A stretch of 64,000 nt of DNA from JANXMY01 sp964251675 (GCA_964251675.1 CAXUKS010000001.1:1-64000), one strand, 5' to 3'. Counted from the first letter of the stretch, positions 1 through 8,763 are shown. The notes: generated by a model from the sequence alone, not told the origin. Numbers and translations: made by a program.

Positions 1-210
1 ATGGCATAGCAAAGGCTCGCCGCCGGAGTCCCGCCGCAGAACCACCGGGCGAAACTGCATGAAAAGGCGCACGGCGGCCAGACCGATGATTTCCAGCCAG
101 GGCAATGCTGCCCCCTGCCGGGCCAGCACCCAGACGCAGAGAGCCGCTCCGAAAAGCAGCACCGTCCCGCGCAGAAGCGGGGCCGAAAAATGTTTGCCGG
201 TCACCTGCAC
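1..210 (-). CDS. Partial membrane protein (N-terminal part, runs off left edge)
   Basis: This open frame lies 63 bp downstream of the ABC permease in the same orientation and continues past the left edge. A GTG at 210 (or 204) is the likeliest start because no ATG is available. There is no clear Shine-Dalgarno sequence. The 70 visible codons hold two hydrophobic stretches, around residues 13-30 and 37-50, separated by a short loop, so it looks like a membrane protein. It may be the last member of the crtYc-crtYd-ABC exporter operon. I do not recognise the family. Confidence 0.4.
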   Translation of the reverse strand, partial: MQVTGKHFSAPLLRGTVLLFGAALCVWVLARQGAALPWLEIIGLAAVRLFMQFRPVVLRRDSGGEPLLCH

Positions 211-273
211 AATACAGTAAGTATCGGGGGGCGAAGCGGCAGCGAACAGCGTATTTGTACGGGGGAAGGCCGC

Positions 274-1170
274 TTACAGGTCGCGCCGCCCGAACAGAAA
301 CAGGCCGAGCGCAAAGCAGATGGCGATGTAGAGCAGAATATAGGTCATATCCGGGGCGGCGACGGACACATTCGCCAGTGAGTTTGGATCGCCGCGCTCC
401 ACGAAGAGGCTGAAGTCCAGACCCGCGCTGCCGGGCGGGGCCGCGCCGAGGCCCGTGGCATCCAGTCCCCGCGTGATCCAGTGGTTCATCCGGCCCAGCG
501 GGACGACGTAGCCGCAGATTTGGCTTAGCGTTTCCAGCGTCGGCGAGTTCAGGGCCAGCGGCTGGGCCAGCCGGTACAGAAGTGATTCGGCCAGTGCGAC
601 CCCGGCGGCGATCAGTGCCAGACTCGATGACAGCGCCTGCGTGGCAAACGTCGAGAAAAACAGCGTCAGTGTCGTAAACAACAAGGGGAACAGCCCCGCC
701 GCCAGCACGCCGCCCCAGAGACGGGCATGATAGGTCCCCGTTTGATGCCACACCGCCCAGCCCAGCAGGCCGCCCCACCCCAGCACGCAGACCAGCAGGA
801 GGGTCATAATCCCCAGCCATTTGCCCACATAAATGGCAGACCGGGGGATCGGCTTCGGCACAATCACCGACAGCACGCCCCGGTCAATCTCGGACGTGAT
901 TGCCCCCGCCGACAGCGCCACGGCCAGCACGGCCCCAAAGAACTTGATCGTTCCACACCCCAGCCACACAAACAGCCGCCCCGTGTTATTGCGGGCCGAG
1001 TCCATATCCAGCCCTACCAGGAAGCTGGGCTTGATATGGAGCGGCAGGAACGCAAACCCGATATAGAGCGCGGCAATCACCAGCGCGGCGAGAAAGACCC
1101 GGCGCCGCAGGGCCTCGCGGATCGTGAGGCCCGCCAGCGTGAAGACGCCGGATAAGAAAGCAGCAATCAC
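274..1170 (-). CDS. ABC-2 type exporter permease
   Basis: A 298-residue polytopic membrane protein with the ABC-2 permease layout: a membrane anchor near residues 28-45, a central cluster of helices and a last helix near the C-terminus. It starts with an ATG that overlaps the stop of the upstream ATPase by 4 bp (1167-1170), so the two are translationally coupled. Together they should form an exporter that moves a hydrophobic or lipid-like substrate or a drug. The substrate cannot be read from sequence. The position directly after two lycopene cyclase genes suggests a link to carotenoid or membrane physiology, but this is inference. Confidence 0.85.
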   Translation of the reverse strand: MIAAFLSGVFTLAGLTIREALRRRVFLAALVIAALYIGFAFLPLHIKPSFLVGLDMDSARNNTGRLFVWLGCGTIKFFGAVLAVALSAGAITSEIDRGVLSVIVPKPIPRSAIYVGKWLGIMTLLLVCVLGWGGLLGWAVWHQTGTYHARLWGGVLAAGLFPLLFTTLTLFFSTFATQALSSSLALIAAGVALAESLLYRLAQPLALNSPTLETLSQICGYVVPLGRMNHWITRGLDATGLGAAPPGSAGLDFSLFVERGDPNSLANVSVAAPDMTYILLYIAICFALGLFLFGRRDL

Positions 1171-2105
1171 GAGGTCTGGTCCTCCACCACGCGGATAAAC
1201 AAGTCTTCCAGCGACTCGCGGCGTGGAACCAGCGACAGGAGCCGCCCCCCTGCGCCGACGACCGCCGCCGCCAGGTCGGGCACAATCGCCTCATCGCCAA
1301 TGGCCGCCGTCACCAGCTCGCCGTTTACTGTCACCGAGTGCGACAGGGATTCCAAAGCGCGTAGGAGCGCGGGCGTCTGGCTTTGCACCCGCATTTCCAC
1401 AGTGGACGGCGCGGCCAACAGATCGTCCATCGTGCCCTGCCGAACTACCTGCCCGGCTTTGATGATCGCCACGCGGTCGCAGGTCATTTCGATTTCAGAC
1501 AAGAGATGCGAGTTCAGCAGAACCGTCTTGCCCTGCGTTTTAAGCTGCGTCACAATCTCGCGCACCTCGCGCCGTCCGAGGGGGTCCAATGCACTGGTTG
1601 GCTCATCCAGAATCACCAAATCGGGGTCGTTCAAAATGGCCTGCGCCAAACCCACCCGCTGCTGCATCCCTTTGGAGAACTCGCCAACTTTGGAGTTGCG
1701 CCGGGCAATCAGCCCGACCTGTTCCAGCGTTTCCGGGATGCGCTGTTTTCGCGCCGCCCGGCTCATACCATAGAGTCTGCCGTGCAGGTCCAGAAACTCT
1801 TCCGCCGTCAGGAACTCATGGAACTGGAACTTCTCCGGCAGAAAGCCAAGCTTTGCGCGGGTCTCCCGGTCGCCGAGGGGCTGTCCCAGCAGTTTGGCTT
1901 CGCCGGACGTCGGCGTGATATTGCCGAGCAGCATATTGATAGTGGTGGTCTTGCCCGCGCCGTTTGGCCCCAGAAAGCCGAACACCTGTCCACGCGGCAC
2001 GTTCAGCGAGAGGTCTTCGACGGCGGTGAACGGGTCTTTGCCAAACCGGCTGCCGTAGACTTTGCGAAGGTGCGTCGTTTCAATGGCGGGCGTGTGTGTA
2101 TTCAT
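1167..2105 (-). CDS. ABC transporter ATP-binding protein
   Basis: A 312-residue ABC ATPase of the exporter (CcmA/NatA-like) class. Walker A GPNGAGKTTT is near residues 46-55, the signature SKGMQQRVGLAQ sits mid-protein, Walker B is LVILDEPTSALDP and the switch histidine is in NSHLL. A C-terminal domain of about 80 residues follows. I chose the start at 2105 (MNTHTP) because it overlaps the crtYd stop by 4 bp, while upstream extensions read through the crtYd gene in another frame. It pairs with the permease at 274-1170. Confidence 0.93.
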   Translation of the reverse strand: MNTHTPAIETTHLRKVYGSRFGKDPFTAVEDLSLNVPRGQVFGFLGPNGAGKTTTINMLLGNITPTSGEAKLLGQPLGDRETRAKLGFLPEKFQFHEFLTAEEFLDLHGRLYGMSRAARKQRIPETLEQVGLIARRNSKVGEFSKGMQQRVGLAQAILNDPDLVILDEPTSALDPLGRREVREIVTQLKTQGKTVLLNSHLLSEIEMTCDRVAIIKAGQVVRQGTMDDLLAAPSTVEMRVQSQTPALLRALESLSHSVTVNGELVTAAIGDEAIVPDLAAAVVGAGGRLLSLVPRRESLEDLFIRVVEDQTS

Positions 2106-2437
2106 AAATGGTGTGTGCGCCTGCGCCGCTCGCGCAGAAAGCCCGCGATCATCACAAAGCCCTGCGCGGCCATGATGTTGGTGAGAAAGTAAAACAAAAA
2201 CTCTTCCAGCGGAAGCGGCCCGGCATAAATGCCCACCACCCGGCGCGGGTCCACGCGCCAGATGCCGTGGCCCAGGGCAAACCCGTCGCAGGCTCCCAGG
2301 TAAAGCGTAGACAGGCCGATAGACACACACAGCAGCCGCCGCCAGCGCCACAGCTCCCGGCCTGCAACGGCCCATTGAATGCCAATTACCGGCAACGCCC
2401 AGACCAGCATATAGGTCATGTAGTCGGTGGACTTCAT
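2102..2437 (-). CDS. crtYd: Lycopene cyclase subunit, CrtYd-like
   Basis: A 111-residue small membrane protein carrying the lycopene cyclase domain, with PLEEFLFYF in the last third and a GIWRVDP motif before it. It is one half of the heterodimeric beta- or epsilon-type lycopene cyclase seen in actinobacteria, where two small subunits replace the single CrtY. The partner is the preceding gene, and the reading frames overlap by 4 bp (2434-2437), as do this gene and the ABC ATPase. No other carotenoid gene is in view, so the rest of the pathway must lie elsewhere. Start chosen at MKSTDY for the overlap. Confidence 0.82.
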   Translation of the reverse strand: MKSTDYMTYMLVWALPVIGIQWAVAGRELWRWRRLLCVSIGLSTLYLGACDGFALGHGIWRVDPRRVVGIYAGPLPLEEFLFYFLTNIMAAQGFVMIAGFLRERRRRTHHL

Positions 2438-2763
2438 AGCGTGCCGTCCCCGGAGGCGGGCTTCAGCCAGCGAGACAGAGCCAGCACCAGCAGGCACATG
2501 AAAATGCCCTGCGCGAAGTAGAACGCATACTCTTCCCACGGCAGGTAAAAGACAAAGTGGCTTGGCGGGGCAAAGACCGGGTCAAAGGTCCACAGCTTCG
2601 TTTTAGCCGCGTGGTTGTCCCAGGGAGAAGTGTAGACAAATGCCAGCAGGCAGACCGCCCCGCAGGCCAGCCCGTGCCGCGCCCAAATACGCCCGTGCAG
2701 GCACAGCGCCAGCAGGACGATAGGCACGAGGAGAAAGACCAGCAGAAAGAGCGCATAAGTCAT
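2434..2763 (-). CDS. crtYc: Lycopene cyclase subunit, CrtYc-like
   Basis: A 109-residue protein with three predicted membrane helices. It carries TSPWDNHA followed by LPWEEYAFYF, the motifs of the lycopene cyclase domain; the acidic pair in the second motif is conserved in the family. With CrtYd it should cyclise the ends of lycopene in the membrane. It is the first gene of a tightly overlapping set (crtYc, crtYd, ATPase, permease). Only 4 bp separate its start from the stop of the secreted protein gene upstream, so transcription probably begins further upstream. Confidence 0.82.
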   Translation of the reverse strand: MTYALFLLVFLLVPIVLLALCLHGRIWARHGLACGAVCLLAFVYTSPWDNHAAKTKLWTFDPVFAPPSHFVFYLPWEEYAFYFAQGIFMCLLVLALSRWLKPASGDGTL

Positions 2764-2767
2764 AGGG

Positions 2768-3271
2768 CTATTTGAGGGTGAACGTTTTCATCGCGGCGTC
2801 GATTGGCCTGGCATACTGCGCAGCCTGCGCTTGCAGCACCGAGGCGGTCACGACCAGCTTGCGCGTCCCGTGGCCGGAAAACAGGAAATAGGTCTGCCGC
2901 AGCTTGCGTCCCTGCGGCGCGGCATCAGTGACGACTTTGAAGCCGTGCAGCCCGGATTTGGTCACAAACGGCGTCTGACTGACCAGGCGGTAGCCGGGCA
3001 TGACAGACTTCAGCGTGGTCGTGGAGGCGCGGGCATAGGCGGGCAGGGAAAGCGCGGAGGCTTCCTCCACAACATTGAAGTTTGCGGCAAAGCCGCCGCT
3101 TGGCTTGGCATAGGAGATTTTGTATTTGGAAGCTGCCATCGTGGTGACTTTCCAGCCGTCCGGGGCGGTGTAGGAGAAGCTGCCAGCGGCGTCCGTCACC
3201 TGCGGCCCGGCCTGGGCGGCAGTGGTGGTGAGAATAACGGCAAGCGCGACTAAAGTATAAGGGGTTCGCAT
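2768..3271 (-). CDS. Secreted PsbP/DcrB-like protein
   Basis: A 167-residue protein with a classic signal peptide (cleavage predicted after AQA near residue 21) and a single small domain of the PsbP/DcrB fold type: a SYTAPDGWKV start, an FNVVEE strand and a C-terminal helix that ends the protein. In this family the fold is a periplasmic or lipid-surface domain with no known catalytic activity. It sits 4 bp ahead of crtYc and 21 bp after the D-aminoacylase gene, all on the minus strand. The family assignment rests on overall pattern only. Confidence 0.6.
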   Translation of the reverse strand: MRTPYTLVALAVILTTTAAQAGPQVTDAAGSFSYTAPDGWKVTTMAASKYKISYAKPSGGFAANFNVVEEASALSLPAYARASTTTLKSVMPGYRLVSQTPFVTKSGLHGFKVVTDAAPQGRKLRQTYFLFSGHGTRKLVVTASVLQAQAAQYARPIDAAMKTFTLK

Positions 3272-3292
3272 CAGTGTTTCCTTTGGGTTTAG

Positions 3293-4897
3293 CTAATGGG
3301 CGCGGCGCAGGACGCGCCCGGACAGCACATCGGTCTGCACACCGCCGTCGATGGCGAGCCTGCCGTTGACAACCACGTAAGGCAGGCCGGTCGGAAAGCG
3401 GTGCGGATCGTCGAATGTCGCGGTGTCTTCCACGGTGCGCGGGTCAAACACAGTCAAGTCGGCGAACGCGCCGGGCCGCAGAACGCCCCGGTCGGTGAGC
3501 TTCAGCCGCCGTGCCGGCAAAGTGGTCATGCGCCGGATGGCTTCGCCAAGCGGCAGCAGCGCCCGGCCCCGGACGTAGCGGGACAGAACGCGGGGGAACG
3601 TGCCATACGTGCGCGGATGAGTCTTGTCCTGCGCCATTTCGCTGGCCGGGTCATTGGCGACGCCGTCGGAGCCGATCATCGTGTGGGGGTCGCTTAAAAT
3701 AAACTCCACGTCTTCCTCGGACATGGCGAAATGTACGGCGGCGACCCAGCCGTCTTCATCGATCAGCAAATCCAGCGCGGCGTCAGCGGGCGTTTTGCCC
3801 TCCCGTGCGCCCAGCGCGGCCAGCGTCAGGCCCTGCGCCTCGCGGCGGTTTCGGGCAATGCCGATCTGCACCGTATCCCAGTCCCAGGGCTTCGCGGCAA
3901 TCTCGGCCAGAATGCGGGCGCGGCTTCCTGGGTCTTTGAGACGTGCCTGCGTGTCTTCCTGCGTGCCGTCTTTGGCCCAGGCAGGCAGCAAGATCACTTG
4001 CAGGCCGGTCATAAACGCGGTGTAGGGGTACTGATCGGTCAGCACGTCCAGCCCCGCCGCACGGGCGCGGGCCATCATCGGCAGGGTGACATGCGGCTTG
4101 CCCCAGTTTTCAAGGCCTTCAGATTTGTGGTGCGACAATTGCAGGGGAACGCCGGTGGCTTCGGCGACGCGCAAGGCTTCTTCAATGCTTTCAACCAGCG
4201 TGTCGCCTTCGTTACGGATATGCGTGGCATAGAAGCCGCCCGCATCGCGGGTGACAGCAGCCAGCGCGGCGACTTCTTCATGTCTGGCATAGCCGCCGGG
4301 CAGGTATTCCAGCCCCGTAGACAGGCCGACGGCCCCGTCTTCCAAAGCGTCCGACAGCAGCGCCTGCATCCGGGTCAGCTCCCCGGCATCGGGCACGCGG
4401 TCTTCAAAGCCGAGAACGGCCTTGCGAATGGTTCCGTGGCCCACCAGCGTCATCACATTGCAGGCCGTGCCGCCGGATTCGACGCGGGCCAGAAAGCCGC
4501 CCATCCGGTCCCAGTCCACGGTGGCCCCGGCACGTTCCAGCCAGCGCCGCTCCTGATCAAACACGTCTGCCTGCGTCGCCATCCCGACGGAAACGCCGCA
4601 GTTGCCGACGACTTCCAGCGTCACTCCCTGCGCCAGACTGCTCCGCATGGGCCGGTTGGACAGCAGCGTGTAGTCGGAGTGCGTATGGATGTCGATGAAG
4701 CCCGGTGCGACGGCAAGCCCAGACACGTCCACGGTCCGCCCGGCGGACACATGGGACAGGTCGCCAATCTCGGTAATGCGGTCATTGGTGATTGCTACAT
4801 CAGCGGCGAGGCCCCGCCCGCCGAGGCCGTCATACACAGTCCCGCCGCGCAGCAGCAGATCCGGGGCAGGCAGAGTGCCGGGGGGAAAAGAAGTCAT
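3293..4897 (-). CDS. N-acyl-D-amino-acid deacylase (amidohydrolase family)
   Basis: A 534-residue amidohydrolase-superfamily enzyme. The metal-binding HxH is in GFIDIHTHSD. The D-aminoacylase cysteine ligand is in GNCGVS, and further metal and catalytic sites are in THIRNEGD, LSHHKSEG and MIGSDG. The enzyme hydrolyses N-acyl-D-amino acids, as in peptidoglycan or D-peptide scavenging. I chose the ATG at 4897 because the alternative upstream start is a TTG with no better ribosome site. Length agrees with the family (about 500-540). It is the most upstream member of the minus-strand group that continues into the crt genes. Confidence 0.88.
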   Translation of the reverse strand: MTSFPPGTLPAPDLLLRGGTVYDGLGGRGLAADVAITNDRITEIGDLSHVSAGRTVDVSGLAVAPGFIDIHTHSDYTLLSNRPMRSSLAQGVTLEVVGNCGVSVGMATQADVFDQERRWLERAGATVDWDRMGGFLARVESGGTACNVMTLVGHGTIRKAVLGFEDRVPDAGELTRMQALLSDALEDGAVGLSTGLEYLPGGYARHEEVAALAAVTRDAGGFYATHIRNEGDTLVESIEEALRVAEATGVPLQLSHHKSEGLENWGKPHVTLPMMARARAAGLDVLTDQYPYTAFMTGLQVILLPAWAKDGTQEDTQARLKDPGSRARILAEIAAKPWDWDTVQIGIARNRREAQGLTLAALGAREGKTPADAALDLLIDEDGWVAAVHFAMSEEDVEFILSDPHTMIGSDGVANDPASEMAQDKTHPRTYGTFPRVLSRYVRGRALLPLGEAIRRMTTLPARRLKLTDRGVLRPGAFADLTVFDPRTVEDTATFDDPHRFPTGLPYVVVNGRLAIDGGVQTDVLSGRVLRRAH

Positions 4898-4939
4898 GCT
4901 CGATAGTAGCACAGAGGCCGCGAGGAAGTCAATCGGCAC

Positions 4940-4971
4940 AAACAAAAGCCGGGGGCAGAGCAGCCCCCGGC
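4940..4971 (-). terminator. Rho-independent terminator
   Basis: A perfect 9-bp GC stem (4948-4956 with 4963-4971, loop of 6) followed on the minus strand by TTTTGTTTGTG. It lies between the small gene at 4994-5182 and the D-aminoacylase, so it closes the former's transcript. Confidence 0.75.
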
Positions 4972-4993
4972 AGGGAAATAAGCCCCTGGAAAA

Positions 4994-5182
4994 TTACCCG
5001 ACAGACGCGGCGGACAGACGGACGACGGAAGATTTAGTCGTGCGCTTCAGCGTTTCGGACAGCCGAAACAGGGTTGGTGTGAAGGGCGGGCGGCGGCCCG
5101 AAGCCGCGCAGGAAACTCCTCCGGGAACGGAGGCGGAAGCGCCGCCGCGAGCGGCAGTGCGGCAGGTGCGAACTAGAGCCAT
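4994..5182 (-). CDS. Small hypothetical protein (62 aa)
   Basis: A 62-codon frame with a good Shine-Dalgarno (GAGAAAGGG, 8 nt before the ATG), a TATACT box upstream near 5276-5281 and a strong terminator 23 bp after its stop. This makes it a complete small transcription unit. The product is basic and serine/threonine/arginine-rich, with an alanine-glycine-rich middle; nothing suggests a fold. I do not recognise it. The reading frame could be fortuitous inside an untranslated RNA ending at the same terminator. Confidence 0.4.
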   Translation of the reverse strand: MALVRTCRTAARGGASASVPGGVSCAASGRRPPFTPTLFRLSETLKRTTKSSVVRLSAASVG

Positions 5183-5275
5183 GTGTGCATCCCTTTCTCT
5201 GAGTGTTTCGTCAGAAGCAAGAGCGTGAACAGTCGTGGACGGCCTCTATGCCATCTCTCAATCGCGTGATGCTTT

Positions 5276-5333
5276 AGTATAGTGCACAGACCATGCCAAG
5301 TATAGTTGTAATTGTGATTACTGTAACAATTAC
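5276..5333. promoter_or_regulatory. Minus-strand promoter boxes with an inverted-repeat operator candidate
   Basis: Two TATACT boxes read on the minus strand (5299-5304 and 5276-5281). Immediately beside them lies the dyad GTAATTGT-N10-ACAATTAC (5308-5315, 5326-5333), nested in a direct repeat of ATTACTGT. The AT-rich dyad stands out in a GC-rich genome, in the gap between divergent genes (small protein and MFS transporter). That is where an operator would be expected, but the regulator is unknown. Confidence 0.45.
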
Positions 5334-5402
5334 TGTTCGGGTCAAAATTGACGCTGTCGCAGTGACGGGAGCGCGGCAGCAATGGGGTATACTCTGCGCC
5401 TT

Positions 5403-6578
5403 ATGTCTTCTCCAAACCCCTCCAATTTGCATCCCGCGCTGGCCCGCGACTGGCGGTTGTTTTCTGCCGCGACCTTCCTGTTCGGCTTCGGCTTTGCTCT
5501 CTACGGGGCGGTGTTTATCAACTACATCACTGAGGTTTTGAAGGTCGGTCCGATCCACATGGGGATGCTGGAATCACAGCGCGAAATCCCCGGCCTGCTG
5601 TCTGTCGCTATCGCCGCCTCGGTGGCGCGGTTTGCCGAAGGGCGGATTGGCGCATTGTGCTTGATCTTCAGCGCGGTGGGCGTGGCGGCCACAGGGTTTG
5701 TGCATTCGTTCCCGGCACTGGTGCTGGTGACTGTCTTCTGGTCGATTTTTATGCACCAGTGGTTTACCACGTCGTCGGCTATTCCGCTGGCGCTGGCAGC
5801 GGGGCAGGAAGGCGGGCGGCATCTGGGACGTATGGGAAAGATTGGCGCGGCGGGGACGGTTCTGGCGTTTTTGCTGGTGCTTGCGCTGGCGGGTCATGTG
5901 TCCTACCCGTTCTTTTTTGTCACCGCCGCATCGTTCATCCTGCTGGGCGGACTGTGCCTGCTGCCGCTGTCCTCGGCCTCCACGACCCCGAACCGGCCCC
6001 GGCTGCTGTTCCGGCGCGAGTATGGACTTTATTACGGGCTGACCTTTCTGGAAGGCTGCCGGCGGCAGATTTTCTCGACGTTTGCGCTGTTCGCGCTGAT
6101 TGAAAAGTGGCGGGTCTCGCTGGAAGACATCGCCACGTTGATGCTTGTCAACGCCGTGCTGTCGTTTTTCGTCGCCGCCCCCATTGGCAGGCTGATTGAT
6201 CGGATCGGCGAGCGCCGAGCGATGACGTTCTACTATGTCGCTATCGCGCTGACCTTTGCAGGCTATGCCACAGTCCCCAATGTGCTGTTCCTGAAAGGCC
6301 TGTGGGTCATAGACAGCGTGCTGTTTTCGCTGGGCATCAGCATCACCACTTACCTGAACCGGATTGTGCGGCCCGGTGAGCTGATGCCGTCGCTGTCGCT
6401 GGGGCAGACCATGAACCATGTCGCCGCCGTCGTCATTCCCGTGACAGGTGGCCTGCTCTGGCATCGCTTCGGCTACCATGCGCCGTTCTGGTGCGGAGTC
6501 ACCGCCGCCCTCGTGTCCCTGCTTCTCACGCAGTCCATTTCCACGCGCCGCCGCCCGGCTCTGGCCCCGGCGGCTTGA
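5403..6578 (+). CDS. MFS transporter
   Basis: A 391-residue polytopic protein with about 12 hydrophobic segments and the central loop of the major facilitator superfamily. The second-half loop reads GRLIDRIGERRAM, the usual MFS motif-A variant. The substrate is unknown. A TATACT box at 5388-5393 ends 9 nt before the ATG at 5403, so I prefer this start, as a leaderless message, over the ATG at 5382, which lies upstream of the box. The gene stands alone: the divergent small gene is on one side and the LacI regulator, with its own promoter, on the other. Confidence 0.85.
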   Translation: MSSPNPSNLHPALARDWRLFSAATFLFGFGFALYGAVFINYITEVLKVGPIHMGMLESQREIPGLLSVAIAASVARFAEGRIGALCLIFSAVGVAATGFVHSFPALVLVTVFWSIFMHQWFTTSSAIPLALAAGQEGGRHLGRMGKIGAAGTVLAFLLVLALAGHVSYPFFFVTAASFILLGGLCLLPLSSASTTPNRPRLLFRREYGLYYGLTFLEGCRRQIFSTFALFALIEKWRVSLEDIATLMLVNAVLSFFVAAPIGRLIDRIGERRAMTFYYVAIALTFAGYATVPNVLFLKGLWVIDSVLFSLGISITTYLNRIVRPGELMPSLSLGQTMNHVAAVVIPVTGGLLWHRFGYHAPFWCGVTAALVSLLLTQSISTRRRPALAPAA

Positions 6579-6619
6579 CCCCTCCCGCCCCTGCTTTTTG
6601 GCCTGTTTGAAATAATTGC

Positions 6620-6658
6620 TTGACAAATCGCAGGAACGTGATATACTGTGCGTATACG
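6620..6658 (+). promoter_or_regulatory. Promoter and possible LacI operator
   Basis: TTGACA (6620-6625), 16 nt, TATACT (6642-6647). Directly after it is the 8-bp palindrome CGTATACG (6651-6658) with a central TA, at the predicted transcription start. A palindrome here would suit autorepression by the LacI-type protein encoded downstream; that link is inference. Confidence 0.6.
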
Positions 6659-6723
6659 AATGTGCGGTACACAAATAGGACTATGCAGACGAAAAGCAGA
6701 CAAGCGGCGGGAGCGAATTGATT

Positions 6724-7719
6724 ATGCCTGTGACGGCCAAAGACATTGCGCGGGAGCTTCAGCTTTCTCAGCCAACAGTCTCACGGATCTTGAGCGACAC
6801 GCCTGGACACCGCGTTTCGCCGCAGACCCGCGAGCGCGTGCTGGACACCGCCCGGCGGCTCGGCTACCGGCCCAATGCCCTGGCGCGGTCCCTGCGGCGA
6901 GGCCGGACAGGCATTATTGGGCTGTATACGAATTACAACTATGATGCCCGCAACGACTTTTTAGGAACCATCATCGGGGCCTTGCAGCGGCACTGCGAGC
7001 AGCAGGATCTGGACCTGCTTCTGCACAGTGCCCAGGGGGGACGGTCCCCGGAAGAGATATTTGGCAAGCTGCGCGATGGGCGCATTGACGGGCTGGTACT
7101 TCACGCGAACACGGACGACCCACTGGTATCTCTGCTGCGCGGGTCGTCCCTGCCGGTGGTAACGGTCGCCGACCACTTGGGCGGGCTACCCTCGGTGACC
7201 AGTGATGACGCTCAGGGAATTGCCCTTTTGATGGAGCATCTCTGGGAGCGCGGCTATCGCCGCTTTGCGTATTTGATGCCCGAAGAGACACCCGCGTCGG
7301 TGGTGCGCCGCCATGCGGCCTTTGTGGCACAGATGCAGGCGCGGGGCCTCCCAAACAGCGAGTTCCGGGCGTTTCGGACAAACTACGAAGAAATCGCGCC
7401 GGTCTGGGATGCCCTGCGGGCGTTCGCCCCCTGCGCCGTGCTGTGCTGGAACGACCGCTCGGCATATTCGCTTCTGCGGGCCTGCCGCGACAATGGTGTG
7501 CGCGTCCCGAAAGACATGGCCGTGGCCGGGTTTGACGGCTTCCGCGACGACAAAGTGTCCGCTTATGAACTTGTCACCGTCGCCTGCCCCTGGGCTGATG
7601 TCGCGGCACGGGCGCTGGAAGTGCTGCGCCGGATGATTGACGACACTGAGAGTGCGGCACAGCCTAACGAGGAGGAAATCCGTTTCCCCGTGCAGCTCTT
7701 GACCGGAGATACTGCCTGA
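6724..7719 (+). CDS. LacI-family transcriptional regulator
   Basis: A 331-residue regulator. The N-terminal LacI helix-turn-helix is clear (VTAKDIARELQLSQPTVSRI, then the hinge region GYRPNALARSLRRGRT), followed by a periplasmic-binding-protein-like sugar domain with the family's VAGFDGF near the C-terminus. GGGAG 10 nt before the ATG at 6724 decides this start over TTG 6718. It lies ahead of a pseudopilin and a secreted glycosidase in the same direction, so it probably controls a local carbohydrate-response unit. The effector is unknown. Confidence 0.9.
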   Translation: MPVTAKDIARELQLSQPTVSRILSDTPGHRVSPQTRERVLDTARRLGYRPNALARSLRRGRTGIIGLYTNYNYDARNDFLGTIIGALQRHCEQQDLDLLLHSAQGGRSPEEIFGKLRDGRIDGLVLHANTDDPLVSLLRGSSLPVVTVADHLGGLPSVTSDDAQGIALLMEHLWERGYRRFAYLMPEETPASVVRRHAAFVAQMQARGLPNSEFRAFRTNYEEIAPVWDALRAFAPCAVLCWNDRSAYSLLRACRDNGVRVPKDMAVAGFDGFRDDKVSAYELVTVACPWADVAARALEVLRRMIDDTESAAQPNEEEIRFPVQLLTGDTA

Positions 7720-7773
7720 CGCCGTTCCGAACACCATTCCACCGCCGTTCATTCTGAAAGAGGAGTTAAACCA

Positions 7774-8661
7774 ATGCCGTCCCCTGCTTCCCGCCCCTCA
7801 CGCGGGTTCACGCTCATCGAGCTGCTCGTTGTTATCGCTATTATCGCCATACTGGCCGCCATTTTATTCCCTGTGTTTCAGAAAGTGCGGGAGAATGCCC
7901 GCCGCACCGCCTGTCTGTCCAACATAAAACAGCTTGGGCTGGCTGCCGTTCAGTATGTTCAGGATTCAGACGAAAAGTTTCCCGGCGGCTACCTAGATGT
8001 GGACGGCACGGGCCACCACGGACGCGGTTGGGCTGGACAGATTTATCCCTATGTCAAAAGCGTGGGAGTATATAAATGCCCGGATGATTCTACGGGTCCG
8101 TACACAGACCCCGGCACCGGGGCAGTCGCTCCGGTGCTCTCGTATGCAGCTAACCTGAACCTGCTGGAAACCACCTACGACCCGGCGCCCGCTAATTCTT
8201 CCGGGGCGCTGCTGGCAAAGCTTCAGTCTCCGGCCAAAACTGTTTTTATCTGCGAGTTTTTCGGCTCGGCAGTGTTCCTCGCGCCTGATCCGCTGGTCGT
8301 CGCCTCGGGGCCGCTGGAAGCTCGCTCGCAGGTGGTCACGGGGGTGAACTCGCTGCCCTTCGGCTACGGCAAATATCAAACCGGATGGTTTGCAGGCCGG
8401 AACCCTACCACCGGCAACGCAGCGTATTCGTCCACCCAGTATGACAAGCAGCTTGGCGTCCATGCCGAAGGCTCTAACTTTCTGATGGCCGACCTGCATG
8501 CCAAATGGCTGCGCGGCACACAGGTTTCGGCGGGCCTGGACTCGGCGAATAAGTCTTCGGACGATCAGCAGGGACCCTGCACGACGGGCGGCTGGCCCAA
8601 CAACTGCGCGGCGGCGGGCACGGATAATGGCAGCTACGCCGCAACGTTTGGCCTGAACTAG
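7774..8661 (+). CDS. DUF1559-type pseudopilin
   Basis: A 295-residue type IV pilin-like protein. The N-terminus has the prepilin peptidase site and hydrophobic helix (GFTLIELLVVIAIIAILAAI). The remainder has the DUF1559 pattern and a C-terminal H-X9-D motif beginning HAEGSNFLMAD, in which the usual final glycine is leucine. Such proteins are exported by type II/IV pilus machinery and are highly multiplied in Armatimonadota and Planctomycetota. AGGAG 8 nt before the ATG fixes the start. The gene sits between a LacI regulator and a glycosidase and ends at a strong terminator. Confidence 0.92.
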   Translation: MPSPASRPSRGFTLIELLVVIAIIAILAAILFPVFQKVRENARRTACLSNIKQLGLAAVQYVQDSDEKFPGGYLDVDGTGHHGRGWAGQIYPYVKSVGVYKCPDDSTGPYTDPGTGAVAPVLSYAANLNLLETTYDPAPANSSGALLAKLQSPAKTVFICEFFGSAVFLAPDPLVVASGPLEARSQVVTGVNSLPFGYGKYQTGWFAGRNPTTGNAAYSSTQYDKQLGVHAEGSNFLMADLHAKWLRGTQVSAGLDSANKSSDDQQGPCTTGGWPNNCAAAGTDNGSYAATFGLN

Positions 8662-8693
8662 ACAACCGGTATGGCAGAAACTGAATCGACTGG

Positions 8694-8734
8694 CTCCGCA
8701 AGCGTGCATTTCGCTTGCGGAGTTCTTCATTTTC
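8694..8734 (+). terminator. Rho-independent terminator after the pseudopilin gene
   Basis: A perfect 11-bp stem (8694-8704 with 8712-8722, 7-nt loop) followed by TTCTTCATTTTCT. It lies 32 bp after the pseudopilin stop and before the glycosidase start. Confidence 0.8.
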
Positions 8735-8763
8735 TGTGGCGCTTTGAAGAGGCATTTTTCATT

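Noticed and set aside
3731..4906. Long open frame on the plus strand opposite the D-aminoacylase
   Set aside because: High GC keeps the antisense frame open; its composition is atypical, it has no ribosome site and it shows no family motif, while the minus strand encodes a clear enzyme.
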